A DNA stretch of 64,000 bases, taken from NCBI GenBank assembly GCA_021464245.1, contig JADCRB010000066.1:2433461-2497460 (forward strand), given 5' to 3'. Both the position numbers and the translations under genes were made by a program. This stretch comes from Carallia brachiata (Eukaryota; Streptophyta; Magnoliopsida; Malpighiales; Rhizophoraceae). Under the pieces are notes generated by a model. That model was not told the origin of the DNA. It made no database searches and worked only from the letters and a program-made list of their open reading frames with translations. Every line of letters starts with the position of its first letter. Positions within the stretch are counted from its first letter, which is position 1. This document shows, piece by piece, positions 47,541-62,400 of this stretch.

Positions 47541-50500
47541 AATTAAACGTTTTTGTAAGCATTTATAATTAATTTAAGTTTAATTTTGGTCAAAAATGCC
47601 ATTAAAATGCAAGAAAATCACTTATTTTCAAGAAATAAAGTAATTTAGCATTTTTATTCGTTATACAAATGGTCTTATGCAGCTAATAAATGCAAATTAC
47701 GATCAATTGAACACTTATTAGAGGGAATTGAATGCATTTAACACCCCAAAATGTGTTGGAAATGGTTTTTGCATTGAAATTAAAGGTTTTTTTAAGCATT
47801 TAAATTTCATTCAAGTTTAATTTGGGTTAAATAAGCCATTAAAATCCAAGAAAATCACTTATTTGCATGAAATGAAGTAATTTAGCCTCTTTATTCATGA
47901 CACAAATGGTCTTATGCAACTAATAAGTGCAAATTTTGATCAATTGCACACTAATTTGAGGGAATTGAATTCATTTAACTCCCCAAAAGGTGTTGGAAAT
48001 GGTTTTTGCATTGAAATTAAAAGTTTTTGTAAGCATTTATACTTAATTTAAGTTTAATTTGGGTTAAATAAGTCATTAAAATGCAAGAAAATCACTTATT
48101 TGCAAGAAATAAAGTGATTTAGCCTCTTTATTCGTGACACAAATGGTCTTATGCAACCAATAAATGCAAATTTTGATCAATTGCACACCTATTGAGGGAA
48201 TTGAAAGCATTTAACACCCCAAAAGGTGTTGGAAATGGTTTTTACATTGAAAGTAAAGGTTTTTGTAAGCATTTATGCTTAATTTAAGTTTAATTTGGGT
48301 TAAATAAGCTATTTAAATGCAAGAAAATCACTTATTTTCAAGAAATAGAAGTTTAGCCTCTTTATTTGTGACACAAATGGTCTTATGCAATTAATAAATG
48401 CAAATTATGATCAATTGAACACTTATTAGAGAGAATTGAATGCATTTAACACCCCAAAAGGTGTTGGAAAAGGTTTTTGTATTGAAATTAAAGGTTTTTG
48501 TAAGCATTTATACTTAATTTAAGTTTAATTTGGGTCAAATAAGCCATTAAAATACAAGAAAATCACTTATTTTCAAGAAATAAAGTAATTTAGCATCTTT
48601 ATTCGTTACACAAATGGTCTTATGCTAATAAATGCAAATTACGATCAATTGAACACTTTTAGTAGAGGAATTGAATGCATTTAACACCCCAAAAGGTGTT
48701 GAAAATGGTTTTTACATTGAAATTAAACGTTTTGTAAGCATTTATACTTCATTTATGTTTAATTTGGGTTAAATAAGCCATTAAAATCCAAGAAAATCAC
48801 TTATTTGCATGAAATGAAGTAATTTAGCCTCTTTATCATGGCACAAATGGTCTTATGCAACTAATAATTGCAAATTTTGATCAATTGCACACTAATTAGA
48901 GGGAATTGAATGCATTTAAACACCCCAAAAGGTGTTGGAAATGGTTTTTGCATTGAAATTAAAAGTTTTTGTAAGCATTTATACTTAATTTAAGTTTAAT
49001 TTGGGTTAAATAAGTCATTAAAATGCAAGAAAATCACTTATTTCAAGAAATGAAGTGATTTAGCCTCTTTATTCGCACAAATGGTCTTATGCAACCAATA
49101 AATGCAAATTTTGATCAATTGCACACTTATTGGAGGGAATTGAAAGCATTTAACACCCCAAAAGGTGTTGGAAATGGTTTTTTACATTAAATTAAAGGTT
49201 TTTGTAAGCATTTATGCTTAATTTAAGTTTAATTTGGGTTAAATAAGCTATTTAAAATGCAAGAAAATCACTTATTTCAAGAAATAAGTAATTTAGCCTC
49301 TTATTTGTGTGACACAAATGGTCTTATACAGCTAACAAATGCAAATTACGATCAATTGAACACTTATTAGAGGGAATTGAATGCATTTAACAGCACAAAA
49401 GGTGTTGGAAATGATGTTTGCATTGAAATTAAACGTTTTTGTAAGCATTTATACTTCATTTAAGTTTAATTTGGGTTAAATAAGCTATTAAAATCCAAGA
49501 AAATCACTTATTTGCTTGAAATGAAGTAATTTAGCCTCTTTATTCATGACACAAATGGTCTTATATAACTAATAAATGCAAATTATGATCAATTGAACAC
49601 TTATTAGAGGGAATTGAATGCATTTAACACCCCAAAAGGTGTTGGAAAAGGCTTTTGTATTGAAATTAAAGGTTTTTGTAAGCATTTATACCTAATTTAA
49701 GTTTAATTTTGGTCAAATAAGTCATTAAAATGCAAGAAAATCACTTATTTTCAAGAAATGAAGTAATTTAGCATCTTTATTCGTTACACAAATGGTCTTA
49801 TGCAGCTAATAAATGCAAATTACGATCAATTGAACACTTATTAGAGCGAATTGAATGCATTTAACACCCCAAAAGGTGTTGGAAATGGTTTTTGCATTGA
49901 AATTAAACGTTTTTGTAAGCATTTATACTTTATTTATGTTTAATTTGGGTTAAATAAGCCATTAAAATCCAAGAAAATCACTCATTTGCATGAAATGAAG
50001 TAATTTAGCCTCTTTATTCATGACACAAATGGTCTTATGCAACAAATAAGTGCAAATTTTGATCAATTGCACACTAATTAGAGGGAATTGAATTCATTTA
50101 ACACCCGAAAAGGTGTTGGAAATGGTTTTTGCATTGAAATTAAAAGTTTTTGTAAGCATTTATACTTAATTTAAGTTTAATTTGGGTTAAATAAGTCATT
50201 AAAATGCAAGAAAATCACTTATTTGCAAGAAATGAAGTGATTTAGCCTCTTTATTCGTGACACAATGGTCTTATCAACCAATAAATGCAAATTTGATAAA
50301 TTGCATACTTATTGGAGGGAATTGAAGCATTTAACACCCCAAAAGGTGTTGGAAATGGTTTTTACATTGAAATTAAAGGTTTTTTGTAAGCATTATGCTT
50401 AATTTAAGTTTAATTTGGGTTAAATAAGCCATTTAAAGCAAGAAAATCACTTATTTTCAAGAAATAAAGTAATTTAGCCTCTTTATTTGTGACACAAATG

Positions 50501-51299
50501 GCTTATGCCTAATAAATGCAAATTACGATCAATTGAACACTTATTAGAGGGAATGAATGCATTTAACACCCCAAAATGTGTTGGCAAATGGTTTTTGCAT
50601 TGAAATGAAAGGTTTTTTTTTAAGCATTTAAACTTCTCAAGTTTAATTTGGGTTAAATAAGCGATTAAAATGCAAGAAATCACTTATTTGCAGAAATGAA
50701 AGTAATTTAGCCTCTTTATTCATGACACAAATGGACTTATGCAACTAATAAATGCAAATTATGATCAATTGAACACTTATTAGAGGGAATTGAATGCATT
50801 TAACACCCCAAAAGGTGTTGGAAAAAGTTTTTGTATTGAAATTAAAGGTTTTTGTAAGCATTTATACTTAATTTAAGTTTAATTTGGGTTAAATAAGCTA
50901 TTAAAATCCAAGAAAATCACTTATTTGCATGAAATGAAGTAATTTAGCCTCTTTATTCATGACACAAATGGTCTTATGCAACTAATAAATGCAAATTATG
51001 ATCAATTGAACACTTATTAGAGGGAATTGAATGCATTTAACACCCCAAAAGGTGTTGGAAAGGTTTTGCATTGAAATTAAAGGTTTTTGTAAGCATTTAT
51101 ACTTAATTTAAGTTTAATTTGGTAAATAAGTCATTAAAATGCAAGAAAATCACTTATTTTCAAGAAATAAAGTAATTTAGCTCTTTATTCGTACACAATG
51201 GTCTTATGCAGCTAATAAATGCAAATTACGATCAATGAACACTTATTAGAGGGAATTGAATGCATTTAACACCCCAAAAGGTGTTGGAAATGGTTTTTG

Positions 51300-54200
51300 C
51301 ATTGAAATTAAAGTTTTTGTAAGCATTTATACTTCATTTAAGTTTAATTTGGGTTAAATAAGCCATTAAAATCCAAGAAAATCACTTATTTGCATGAAAT
51401 GAAGTAATTTAGCCTCTTTATTCATGACACAAATGGTCTTATGCAACTAATAATGCAAATTTTGATCAATTGCACACTAATTAGAGGAATTGAATGCATT
51501 TAACACCCCAAAAGGTGTTGGAAATGGTTTTTGCATTGAAATTAAAGTTTTTGTAAGCATTTACTTTTTAAGTTTAATTTGGGTTAAATAAGTCATTAAA
51601 ATGCAAGAAAATCACTTATTTGCAAGAAATGAAGTGATTTAGCCTCTTTATTCGTGACACAAATGGTCTTATGCAACCAATAAATGCAAATTTTGATCAA
51701 TTGCACACTTGTTGGAGGGAATTGAAAGCATTTAACACCCCAAAAGGTGTTGGAAATGGTTTTTACATTGAAAGTAAAGGTTTTTGTAAGCATTTATGCT
51801 TAATTTAAGTTAAATTTGGGTTAAATAAGCCATTTAAATGCAAGAAAATCACTTATTTTCAAGAAATAAAGTAATTTAGCCTCTTTATTTGTGAGACACA
51901 AATGGTCTTATGCAGCTAATAAATGCAAATACGATAAATTGAACACTTATTAAGGGAATTGAATGCATTTAACACCCCAAAATGTCTTGGAAATGGTTTT
52001 TGCATTGAAATTAAAGGTTTTTTTTAAGCATTTAACTTCATTAAGTTTAATTTGGGTTAAATAAGCCATTAAAATCCAAGAAAATCACTTATTTGCATGA
52101 AATGAAGTAATTTAGCCTCTTTATTCATGACACAAATGGTCTTATGCAACTAATAATGCAAATTTGATCAATTGCACACTAATTAGAGGGAATTGAATGC
52201 ATTTAACACCCCAAAAGGTGTTGGAAATGGTTTTTGCATTGAAATTAAAAGTTTTTGTAAGCATTTGTACTTAATTTAAGTTTAATTTGGGTTAAATAAG
52301 TCATTAAAATGCAAGAAAATCACTTATTTGCAAGAAATGAAGTGATTTAGCCTCTTTATTCGTGACACAAATGCTCTTATGCAACCAATAAATGCAAATT
52401 TTGATCAATTGCACACTTGTTAGAGAGAATTGAAAGCATTTAACACCCCAAAAGGTGTTGGAAATGGTTTTTACATTGAAAGTAAAGGTTTTTGTAAGCA
52501 TTTATGCTTAATTTAAGTTTAATTATGGTCAAATAAGCCATTAAAATGCAAGAAAATCACTTTTTTTCAAGAAATAAAGTAATTTAGCATCTTTATTCGT
52601 TACACAAATGGTCTTATGCAGCTAATAAATGCAAATTACGATCAATTGAACACTTATTAGAGGGAATTGAAAGCATTTAACACCCCAAAAGGTGTTGAAA
52701 ATGGTTTTTGCATTGAAATTAAATGTTTTTGTAAGCATTTACACTTCATTTATGTTTAATTTGGGTTAAATAAGCCATTAAAATCCAAGAAAATCACTTA
52801 TTTGCATGAAATGAAGTAATTTAGCCTCTTTATTCATGACACAAATGGTCTTATGCAACCAACAAATGCAAATTTTGATCAATTGCACACTTGTTGGAGG
52901 GAATTGAAAGCATTTAACACCCCAAAAGGTGTTGGAAATGGTTTTTACATTGAAAGTAAAGGTTTTTGTAAGCATTTATGCTTAATTTAAGTTTAATTTG
53001 GGTTAAATAAGCCATTTAAATGCAAGAAAATCACTTATTTTCAAGAAATAAAGTAATTTGGCCTCTTTATTTGTGAGACAAATGGTCTTATGCAGCTAAT
53101 AAATGCAAAATACGATAAATTGAACACTTATTAAAGGGAATTGAATGCATTTAACACCCCAAAATGTCTTGGAAATGGTTTTTGCATTGAAATTAAAGGT
53201 TTTTTTAAGCATTTAAACTTCATTCAAGTTTAATTTGGGTTAAATAAGCCATTAAAATCCAAGAAAATCACTTATTTGCATGAAATGAAGTAATTTAGCC
53301 TCTTTATTCATGACACAAAAGGTCTTATGCAACTAATAAGTGCAAATTTTGATCAATTGCATACTAATTAGAGGGAATTGAATTCATTTAACTCCCCAAA
53401 AGGTGTTGGAAATGGTTTTTGCATTGAAATTAAAAGTTTTTTGTAAGCATTTATACTTAATTTAAGTTTAATTTGGGTTAAATAGGTCATTAAAATGCAA
53501 GAAAATCACTTATTTGCAAGAAATGAAGTGATTTAGCCTCTTTATTCGTGACACAAATGGTCTTATGCAACCAATAAATGGAAATTTTGATCAATTGCAC
53601 ACCTCTTGGAGGGAATTGAAAGCATTTAACACCCCAAAAGGTGTTGGAAATGGTTTTTACATTGAAATTAAAGGTTTTTTTAAGCATTTATGCTTAATTT
53701 AAGTTTAATTTGGGTTAAATAAGCCATTTAAATGCAAGAAAATCACTTATTTTCAGAAATAAAGTAATTTAGCCTCTTTATTTGTGACACAATGGTCTTA
53801 TGCAGCAATAAATGCAAATTACGATCAATTGAACACTTATTAGAGGGAATTGAATGCATTTAACACCCCAAAATGTATTGGAAATGTTTTTGCATTGAAA
53901 TGAAAGGTTTTTTAAAGCATTTAAACTTCATTCAAGTTTAATTTGGGTTAAATAAGCGATTAAAAGGCAAGAAAATCACTTATTTGCAAGAAATGAAGTA
54001 ATTTAGCCTCTTTATTCATGACACAAATGGACTTATACAACTAATAAATGCAAATTATGATCAATTGAACACTTATTAGAGGGAATTGAATGCATTTAAC
54101 ACCCCAAAAGGTGTTGGAAAATGTTTTTGTATTGAAATTAAAGGTTTTTGTAAGCATTTATACTTAATTTAATTTTAATTTTGGTCAAAAAAGCCATTAA

Positions 54201-55080
54201 AATGCAAGAAAATCACTTATTTTCAAGAAATAAAGTAATTTAGCATCTTTATTCGTTACACAAGTGGTCTTATGCAGCTTATAAATGCAAATTACGATCA
54301 ATGGAACACTTATTAGAGGGAATTGAATGCATTTAACACCCCAAAAGGTGTTGGAAATAGTTTTTGCATTCAAATTAAACGTTTTTGTAAGCATTTATAC
54401 TTCATTTAAGTTTAATTTGGGTTAAATAAGCCATTAAAATCCAAGAAAATCACTTATTTGCATGAAATGAAGTAATTTAGCCTCTTTATTCATGACACAA
54501 ATGGTCTTATGCAACTAATAATTGCAAATTTTGATCAATTGCACACTAATTAGAGGAAATTGAATGCATTTAACACCCCAAAACGTGTTGGAAATGGTTT
54601 TTGCATTGAAATTAAAAGTTTTTGTAAGCATTTATACTTAATTTAAGTTTAATTTGGGTTAAATAAGTCATTAAAATGCAAGAAAATCACTTATTTGCAA
54701 GAAATGAAGTGATTTAGCCTCTTTATTCGTGACACAAATGGTCTTATGCAACCAATAAATGCAAATTTTGATCAATTGCACACTTGTTGGAGGGAATTGA
54801 AAGCATTTAACACCCCAAAAGGTGTTGGAAATGGTTTTTACATTGAAAGTAAAGGTTTTTGTAAGCATTTATGCTTAATTTAAGTTTAATTTGGGTTAAT
54901 AAGCCATTTAAATGCAAGAAAATCACTTATTTTCAAGAAATAAGTAATTTAGCCTCTTTATTTGTGAGACAAATGGTCTTATGCAGCTAATAAATGCAAA
55001 TACGATAATTGAACACTTATTAAGGGAATTGAATGCATTTAACACCCCAAAATGTTTGGAAATGGTTTTTGCATTGAAAT
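51300..55080. repeat. ~3.8-kb duplication in the satellite, copy 1
   Basis: Matches about 59500-63300 in monomer order with an offset of 8,217 bp at 52304, 8,215 at 52778, 8,212 at 53490 and 8,208 at 54676. Private markers shared by both copies include CATTTGTACTTAATTT, AAATGCTCTTATG, GTTAGAGAGAATTG, GGTGTTGAAAATGG, CATTTACACTTC, ACACCTCTTGG, TTCATTTAACTCCCC, GACTTATACAAC, ACACAAGTGGTC and GCAGCTTATAAATG. Confidence 0.82.
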
Positions 55081-55489
55081 TAAAGTTTTTTGTAAGCATT
55101 TAATTCATTTGTTTAATTTGGGTTAAATAAGCCATTAAAATCCAAGAAAATCACTTATTTGCATGAAATGAAGTAATTTAGCCTCTTTATTCATGACACA
55201 AATGGTCTTATGCAACCAATAAATGCAAATTTTGATCAATTGCACACTTGTTGGAGGGAATTGAAAGCATTTAACACCCCAAAAGGTGTTGGAAATGGTT
55301 TTTTGAAAGTAAAGGTTTTTGTAAGCATTTACTTAATTTAAGTTTAATTTGGGTTAAATAAGCCATTTAAATGCAAGAAAATCACTTATTTTCAAGAAAT
55401 AAGTAATTTAGCCTCTTTATTTGTGACACAAATGGTCTTATGCAGCTAATAAATGCAAATACGATCAATTGAACACTTATTAAGGGAAT

Positions 55490-57100
55490 TGAATGCATTT
55501 AACACCCCAAAATGTCTTGGAAATGGTTTTTGCATTGAAATTAAAGGTTTTTTTAAGCATTTAAACTTCATTCAAGTTTAATTTGGGTTAAATAAGCCAT
55601 TAAAATCCAAGAAAATCACTTATTTGCATGAAATGAAGTAATTTAGCCTCTTTATTCATGACACAAATGGTCTTATGCAACTAATAAGCAAATTTTGATC
55701 AATTGCAATACTATTAGAGGGAATTGAATTCATTTAACTCCCCAAAAGGTGTTGGAAATGGTTTTTGCATTGAAATTAAAAGTTTTTGTAAGCATTTATA
55801 CTTAATTTAAGTTTAATTTGGGTTAAATAAGTCATTAAAATGCAAGAAAATCACTTATTTGCAAGAAATGAAGTGATTTAGCCTCTTTATTCGTGACACA
55901 AATGGTCTTATGCAACCAATAAATGCAAATTTTGATCAATTGCACACTTATTGGAGGGAATTGAAAGCATTTAACACCCCAAAAGGTGTTGGAAATGGTT
56001 TTTACATTGAAATTAAAGGTTTTTGTAAGCATTTATGCTTAATTTAAGTTTAATTTGGGTTAAATAAGCCATTTAAATGCAAGAAAATCACTTATTTTCA
56101 AGAAATAAAGTAATTTAGCCTCTTTATTTGTGACACAAATGGTCTTATGCAGCTAATAAATGCAAATTACGATCAATTGAACACTTATTAGAGGGAATTG
56201 AATGCATTTAACACCCCAAAATGTTGGAAATGGTTTTTGCATTGAAATTAAAGGTTTTTTAAGCATTTAAACTTCATTCAAGTTTAATTTGGGTTAAATA
56301 AGCCATTAAAAGCAAGAAAATCACTTATTTGCAAGAAATGAAGTAATTTAGCCTCTTTATTCATGACACAAATGGACTTATACAACTAATAAATGCAAAT
56401 TATGATCAATTGAACACTTATTAGAGGGAATTGAATGCATTTAACACCCCAAAAGGTGTTGGAAAATGTTTTTGTATTGAAATTAAAGGTTTTTGTAAGC
56501 ATTTATACTTAATTTAATTTTAATTTGGTCAAAAAGCCATTAAAATGCAAGAAAATCACTTATTTTCAAGAAATAAAGTAATTTAGCATCTTTATTCGTT
56601 ACACAAATGGTCTTATGCAGCTTAAAATGCAAATTACGATCAATTGAACACTTTAAGGGAATTGAATGCATTTAACACCCCAAAAGGTGTTGGAAATGTT
56701 TTTTGCATTGAAATTAAACGTTTTTTAAGCATTTATACTTCATTTAAGTTTAATTTGGGTTAAATAAGCCATTAAAATCCAAGAAAATCACTTATTTGCA
56801 TGAAATGAAGTAATTTAGCCTCTTTATTCATGACACAAATGGTCTTATGCAACTAATAATTGCAAATTTTGATCAATTGCACACTAATTAGAGGAAATTG
56901 AATGCATTTAACACCCCAAAACGTGTTGGAAATGGTTTTTGCATTGAAATTAAAAGTTTTTGTAAGCATTTATACTTAATTTAAGTTTAATTTGGGTTAA
57001 ATAAGTCATTAAAATGCAAGAAAATCACTTATTTGCAAGAAATGAAGTGATTTAGCCTCTTTATTACGTGACACAAATGGTCTTATGCAACCAATAAATG
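55490..57100. repeat. Copy of the 53.2-54.8 kb monomer series, offset ~2,346 bp
   Basis: Markers TTAACTCCCCAAAAGG (53391 and 55737), GACTTATACAAC (54028 and 56374) and AAACGTGTTGG (54583 and 56929) recur with a steady spacing of about 2,346 bp, about 10 monomers. The series recurs a third time from about 61600 as part of the 8.2-kb-offset duplication. Confidence 0.7.
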
Positions 57101-59499
57101 CAAATTTTGATCAATTGCACACTTGTTGGAGGGAATTGAAAGCATTTAACACCCCAAAAGGTGTTGGAAATGGTTTTTACATTGAAAGTAAAGGTTTTTG
57201 TAAGCATTTATGCTTAATTTAAGTTTAATTTGGGTTAAATAAGCCATTTAAATGCAAGAAAATCACTTATTTTCAAGAAATAAAGTAATTTAGCCTCTTT
57301 ATTTGTGACACAAATGGTCTTATGCAGCTAATAAATGCAAATACGATCAATTGAACACTTAGAGGGAATTGAATGCATTTAACACCCCAAAATGTTTGGA
57401 AATGGTTTTTGCATTGAAATTAAAGTTTTTGTAAGCATTTAACTTCATTTATGTTTAATTTGGGTTAAATAAGCCATTAAAATCCAAGAAAATCACTTAT
57501 TTGCATGAAATGAAGTAATTTAGCCTCTTTATTCATGACACAAATGGTCTTATGCAACCAACAAATGCAAATTTTGATCAATTGCACACTTTTGAGGGAA
57601 TTGAAAGCATTTAACACCCCAAAAGGTGTTGGAAATGGTTTTTATTGAAAGTAAAGGTTTTTGTAAGCATTTATGCTTAATTTAAGTTTAATTTGGGTTA
57701 AATAGCCATTTAAATGCAAGAAAATCACTTATTTTCAAGAAATAAGTAATTTAGCCTCTTTATTTGTGAGACAAATGGTCTTATGCAGCTAATAAATGCA
57801 AAATACGATAAATTGAACACTTATTAAGGGAATTGAATGCATTTAACACCCCAAAATGTTGGAAATGGTTTTTGCATTGAAATTAAAGGTTTTTTTAAGC
57901 ATTTAACTTCATTTAAGTTTAATTTGGGTTAAATAAGCCATTAAAATCCAAGAAAATCACTTATTTGCATGAAATGAAGTAATTTAGCCTCTTTATTCAT
58001 GACACAAAGGTCTTATGCAACTAATAAGTGCAAATTTTGATCAATTGCATACAATTAGAGGGAATTGAATGCATTTAACACCCCAAAAGGTGTTGGAAAT
58101 GGTTTTTGCATTGAAATTAAAAGTTTTTGTAAGCATTTATACTTAATTTAAGTTTAATTTGGGTTAAATAAGTCATTAAAATGCAAGAAAATCACTTATT
58201 TGCAAGAAATGAAGTATTTAGCCTCTTTATTCGTGACACAAATGGTCTTATGCAACCAATAAATGCAAATTTGATCAATTGCACACTTGTTGGAGGGAAT
58301 TGAAAGCATTTAACACCCCAAAAGGTGTTGGAAATGGTTTTTACATTGAAAGTAAAGGTTTTTGTAAGCATTTATGCTTAATTTAAGTTAAATTTGGGTT
58401 AAATAAGCCATTTAAATGCAAGAAAATCACTTATTTTCAAGAAATAAAGTAATTTAGCCTCTTTATTTGTGAGACAAATGGTCTTATGCAGCTAATAAAT
58501 GCAAATACGATAAATTGAACACTTATTAGGGAATTGAATGCATTTAACACCCCAAAATGTCTTGGAAATGGTTTTTGCATTGAAATTAAAGGTTTTTTTA
58601 AGCATTTAAACTTCATTGAAGTTTAATTTGGGTTAAATAAGCCATTAAAATCCAAGAAAAACTTATTTGCATGAAATGAAGTAATTTAGCCTCTTTATTC
58701 ATGACACAAATGGTCTTATGCAACTAATAATTGCAAATTTTGATCAATTGCACACTAATTAGAGGGAATTGAATGCATTTAACACCCCAAAAGGTGTTGG
58801 AAATGGTTTTTGCATTGAAATTAAAAGTTTTTGTAAGCATTTGTACTTAATTTAAGTTTAATTTGGGTTAAATAAGTCATTAAAATGCAAGAAAATCACT
58901 TATTTGCAAGAAATGAAGTGATTTAGCCTCTTTATTCGTGACACAAATGCTCTTATGCAACCAATAAATGCAAATTTTGATCAATTGCACACTTGTTAGA
59001 GAGAATTGAAAGCATTTAACACCCCAAAAGGTGTTGGAAATGGTTTTTACATTGAAAGTAAAGGTTTTTGTAAGCATTTATGCTTAATTTAAGTTTAATT
59101 TTGGTCAAATAAGCCATTAAAATGCAAGAAAATCACTTTTTTCAAGAAATAAAGTAATTTAGCATCTTTATTCGTTACACAAATGGTCTTATGCAGCTAA
59201 TAAATGCAAATTACGATCAATTGAACACTTATTAGAGGGAATTGAAAGCATTTAACACCCCAAAAGGTGTTGAAAATGGTTTTTGCATTGAAATTAAATG
59301 TTTTTGTAAGCATTTACACTTCATTTATGTTTAATTTGGGTTAAATAAGCCATTAAAATCAAGAAAATCACTTATTTGCATGAAATGAAGTAATTTAGCC
59401 TCTTTATTCATGACACAAATGGTCTTATGCAACCAATAAATGCAAATTACGATCAATTGAACACTTATTAGAGGGAATTGAAAGCATTTAACACCCCAA

Positions 59500-62400
59500 A
59501 AGGTGTTGGAAATGGTTTTTGCATTGAAATTAAATGTTTTTGTAAGCATTTACACTTCATTTAAGTTTAATTTGGGTTAAATAAGCCATTAAAATCCAAG
59601 AAAATCACTTATTTGCATGAAATGAAGTAATTTAGCCTCTTTATTCATGACAAATGGTCTTATGCAACTAATAATGCAAATTTGATCAATTGCACACTAA
59701 TTAGAGGGAATTGAATGCATTTAACACCCCAAAAGGTGTTGGAAATGGTTTTTGCATTGAAATTAAAGTTTTTGTAAGCATTTATACTTAATTTAAGTTT
59801 AATTTGGGTTAAATAAGTCATTAAAATGCAAGAAAATCACTTATTTGCAAGAAATGAAGTGATTTAGCCTCTTTATTCGTGACACAAATGGTCTTATGCA
59901 ACCAATAAATGCAAATTTTGATCAATTGCACACTTTTGGAGGGAATTGAAAGCATTTAACACCCCAAAAGGTGTTGGAAATGGTTTTTACATTGAAATAA
60001 AGGTTTTTGTAAGCATTTATGCTTAATTTAAGTTAATTTGGGTTAAATAAGCCATTTAAATGCAAGAAAATCACTTATTTTCAAGAAATAAAGTAATTTA
60101 GCCTCTTTATTGTGAGACAAATGGTCTTATGCAGCTAATAAATGCAAATTACGATCAATTGAACACTTATTAAAGGGAATTGAATGCATTTAACACCCCA
60201 AAATGTTGGAAATGGTTTTTGCATTGAAATTAAAGGTTTTTTAAGCATTTAAACTTCATTGATGTTTTTTGGGTTAAATAAGCCATTAAAATCCAAGAAA
60301 ATCACTTATTTGCATGAAATGAAGTAATTTAGCCTCTTTATTCATGACACAAATGGTCTTATGCAACTAATAATTGCAAATTTTGATCAATTGCACACTA
60401 ATTAGAGGGAATTGAATGCATTTAACACCCAAAAGGTGTTGGAAATGGTTTTGCATTGAAATTAAAAGTTTTTGTAAGCATTTGTACTTAATTTAAGTTT
60501 AATTTGGGTTAAATAAGTCATTAAAATGCAAGAAAATCACTTATTTGCAAGAAATGAAGTGATTTAGCCTCTTTATTCGTGACACAAATGCTCTTATGCA
60601 ACCAATAAATGCAAATTTTGATCAATTGCACACTTGTTAGAGAGAATTGAAAGCATTTAACACCCCAAAAGGTGTTGGAAATGGTTTTTACATTGAAAGT
60701 AAAGGTTTTTGTAAGCATTTTGCTTAATTTAAGTTAATTTGGGTCAAATAAGCCATTAAAATGCAAGAAAATCACTTTTTTTCAAGAAATAAAGTAATTT
60801 AGCATCTTTATTCGTTACACAAATGGTCTTATGCAGCTAATAAATGCAAATTACGATCAATTGAACACTTATTAGAGGGAATTGAAAGCATTTAACACCC
60901 CAAAAGGTGTTGAAAATGGTTTTTGCATTGAAATTAAATGTTTTTGTAAGCATTTACACTTCATTTATGTTTAATTTGGGTTAAATAAGCCATTAAAATC
61001 CAAGAAAATCACTTATTTGCATGAAATGAAGTAATTTAGCCTCTTTATTCATGACACAAATGGTCTTATGCAACCAACAAATGCAAATTTTGATCAATTG
61101 CACACTTGTTGGAGGGAATTGAAAGCATTTAACACCCCAAAAGGTGTTGGAAATGGTTTTTACATTGAAAGTAAAGGTTTTTGTAAGCATTTATGCTTAA
61201 TTTAAGTTTAATTTGGGTTAAATAAGCCATTTAAATGCAAGAAAATCACTTATTTTCAAGAAATAAAGTAATTTGGCCTCTTTATTTGTGAGACAAATGG
61301 TCTTATGCAGCTAATAAATGCAAAATACGATAAATTGAACACTTATTAAAGGGAATTGAATGCATTTAACACCCAAAAATGTCTTGGAAATGGTTTTTGC
61401 ATTGAAATTAAAGGTTTTTTAAGCATTTTAAACTTCATTCAAGTTTAATTTGGGTTAAATAAGCCATTAAAATCAAGAAAATCACTTATTTGCATGAAAT
61501 GAAGTAATTTAGCCTCTTTATTCATGACACAAATGGTCTTATGCAACTAAAAGTGCAAATTTGATCAATTGCATACTAATTAGAGGGAATTGAATTCATT
61601 TAACTCCCCAAAAGGTGTTGGAAATGGTTTTTGCATTGAAATTAAAAGTTTTTTGTAAGCATTTATACTTAATTTAAGTTTAATTTGGGTTAAATAGGTC
61701 ATTAAAATGCAAGAAAATCACTTATTTGCAAGAAATGAAGTGATTTAGCCTCTTTATTCGTGACACAAATGGTCTTATGCAACCAATAAATGGAAATTTT
61801 GATCAATTGCACACCTCTTGGAGGGAATTGAAAGCATTTAACACCCCAAAAGGTGTTGGAAATGGTTTTTACATTGAAATTAAAGGTTTTTTTAAGCATT
61901 TATGCTTAATTTAAGTTTAATTTGGGTTAAATAAGCCATTTAAATGCAAGAAAATCACTTATTTTCAAGAAATAAAGTGATTTAGCCTCTTTATTTGTGA
62001 CACAAATGGTCTTATGCAGCTAATAAATGCAAATTACGATCAATTGAACACTTATTAGAGGGAATTGAATGCATTTAACACCCCAAAATGTATTGGAAAT
62101 GGTTTTTGCATTGAAATGAAAGGTTTTTTAAAGCATTTAAACTTCATTCAAGTTTAATTTGGGTTAAATAAGCGATTAAAGCAAGAAAATCACTTATTTG
62201 CAAGAAATGAAGTAATTTAGCCTCTTTATTCATGACACAAATGGACTTATACAACTAATAAATGCAAATTATGATCAATTGAACACTTATTAGAGGGAAT
62301 TGAATGCATTTAACACCCCAAAAGGTGTTGGAAAATGTTTTTGTATTGAAATTAAAGGTTTTTGTAAGCATTTATACTTAATTTAATTTTAATAATTTGG

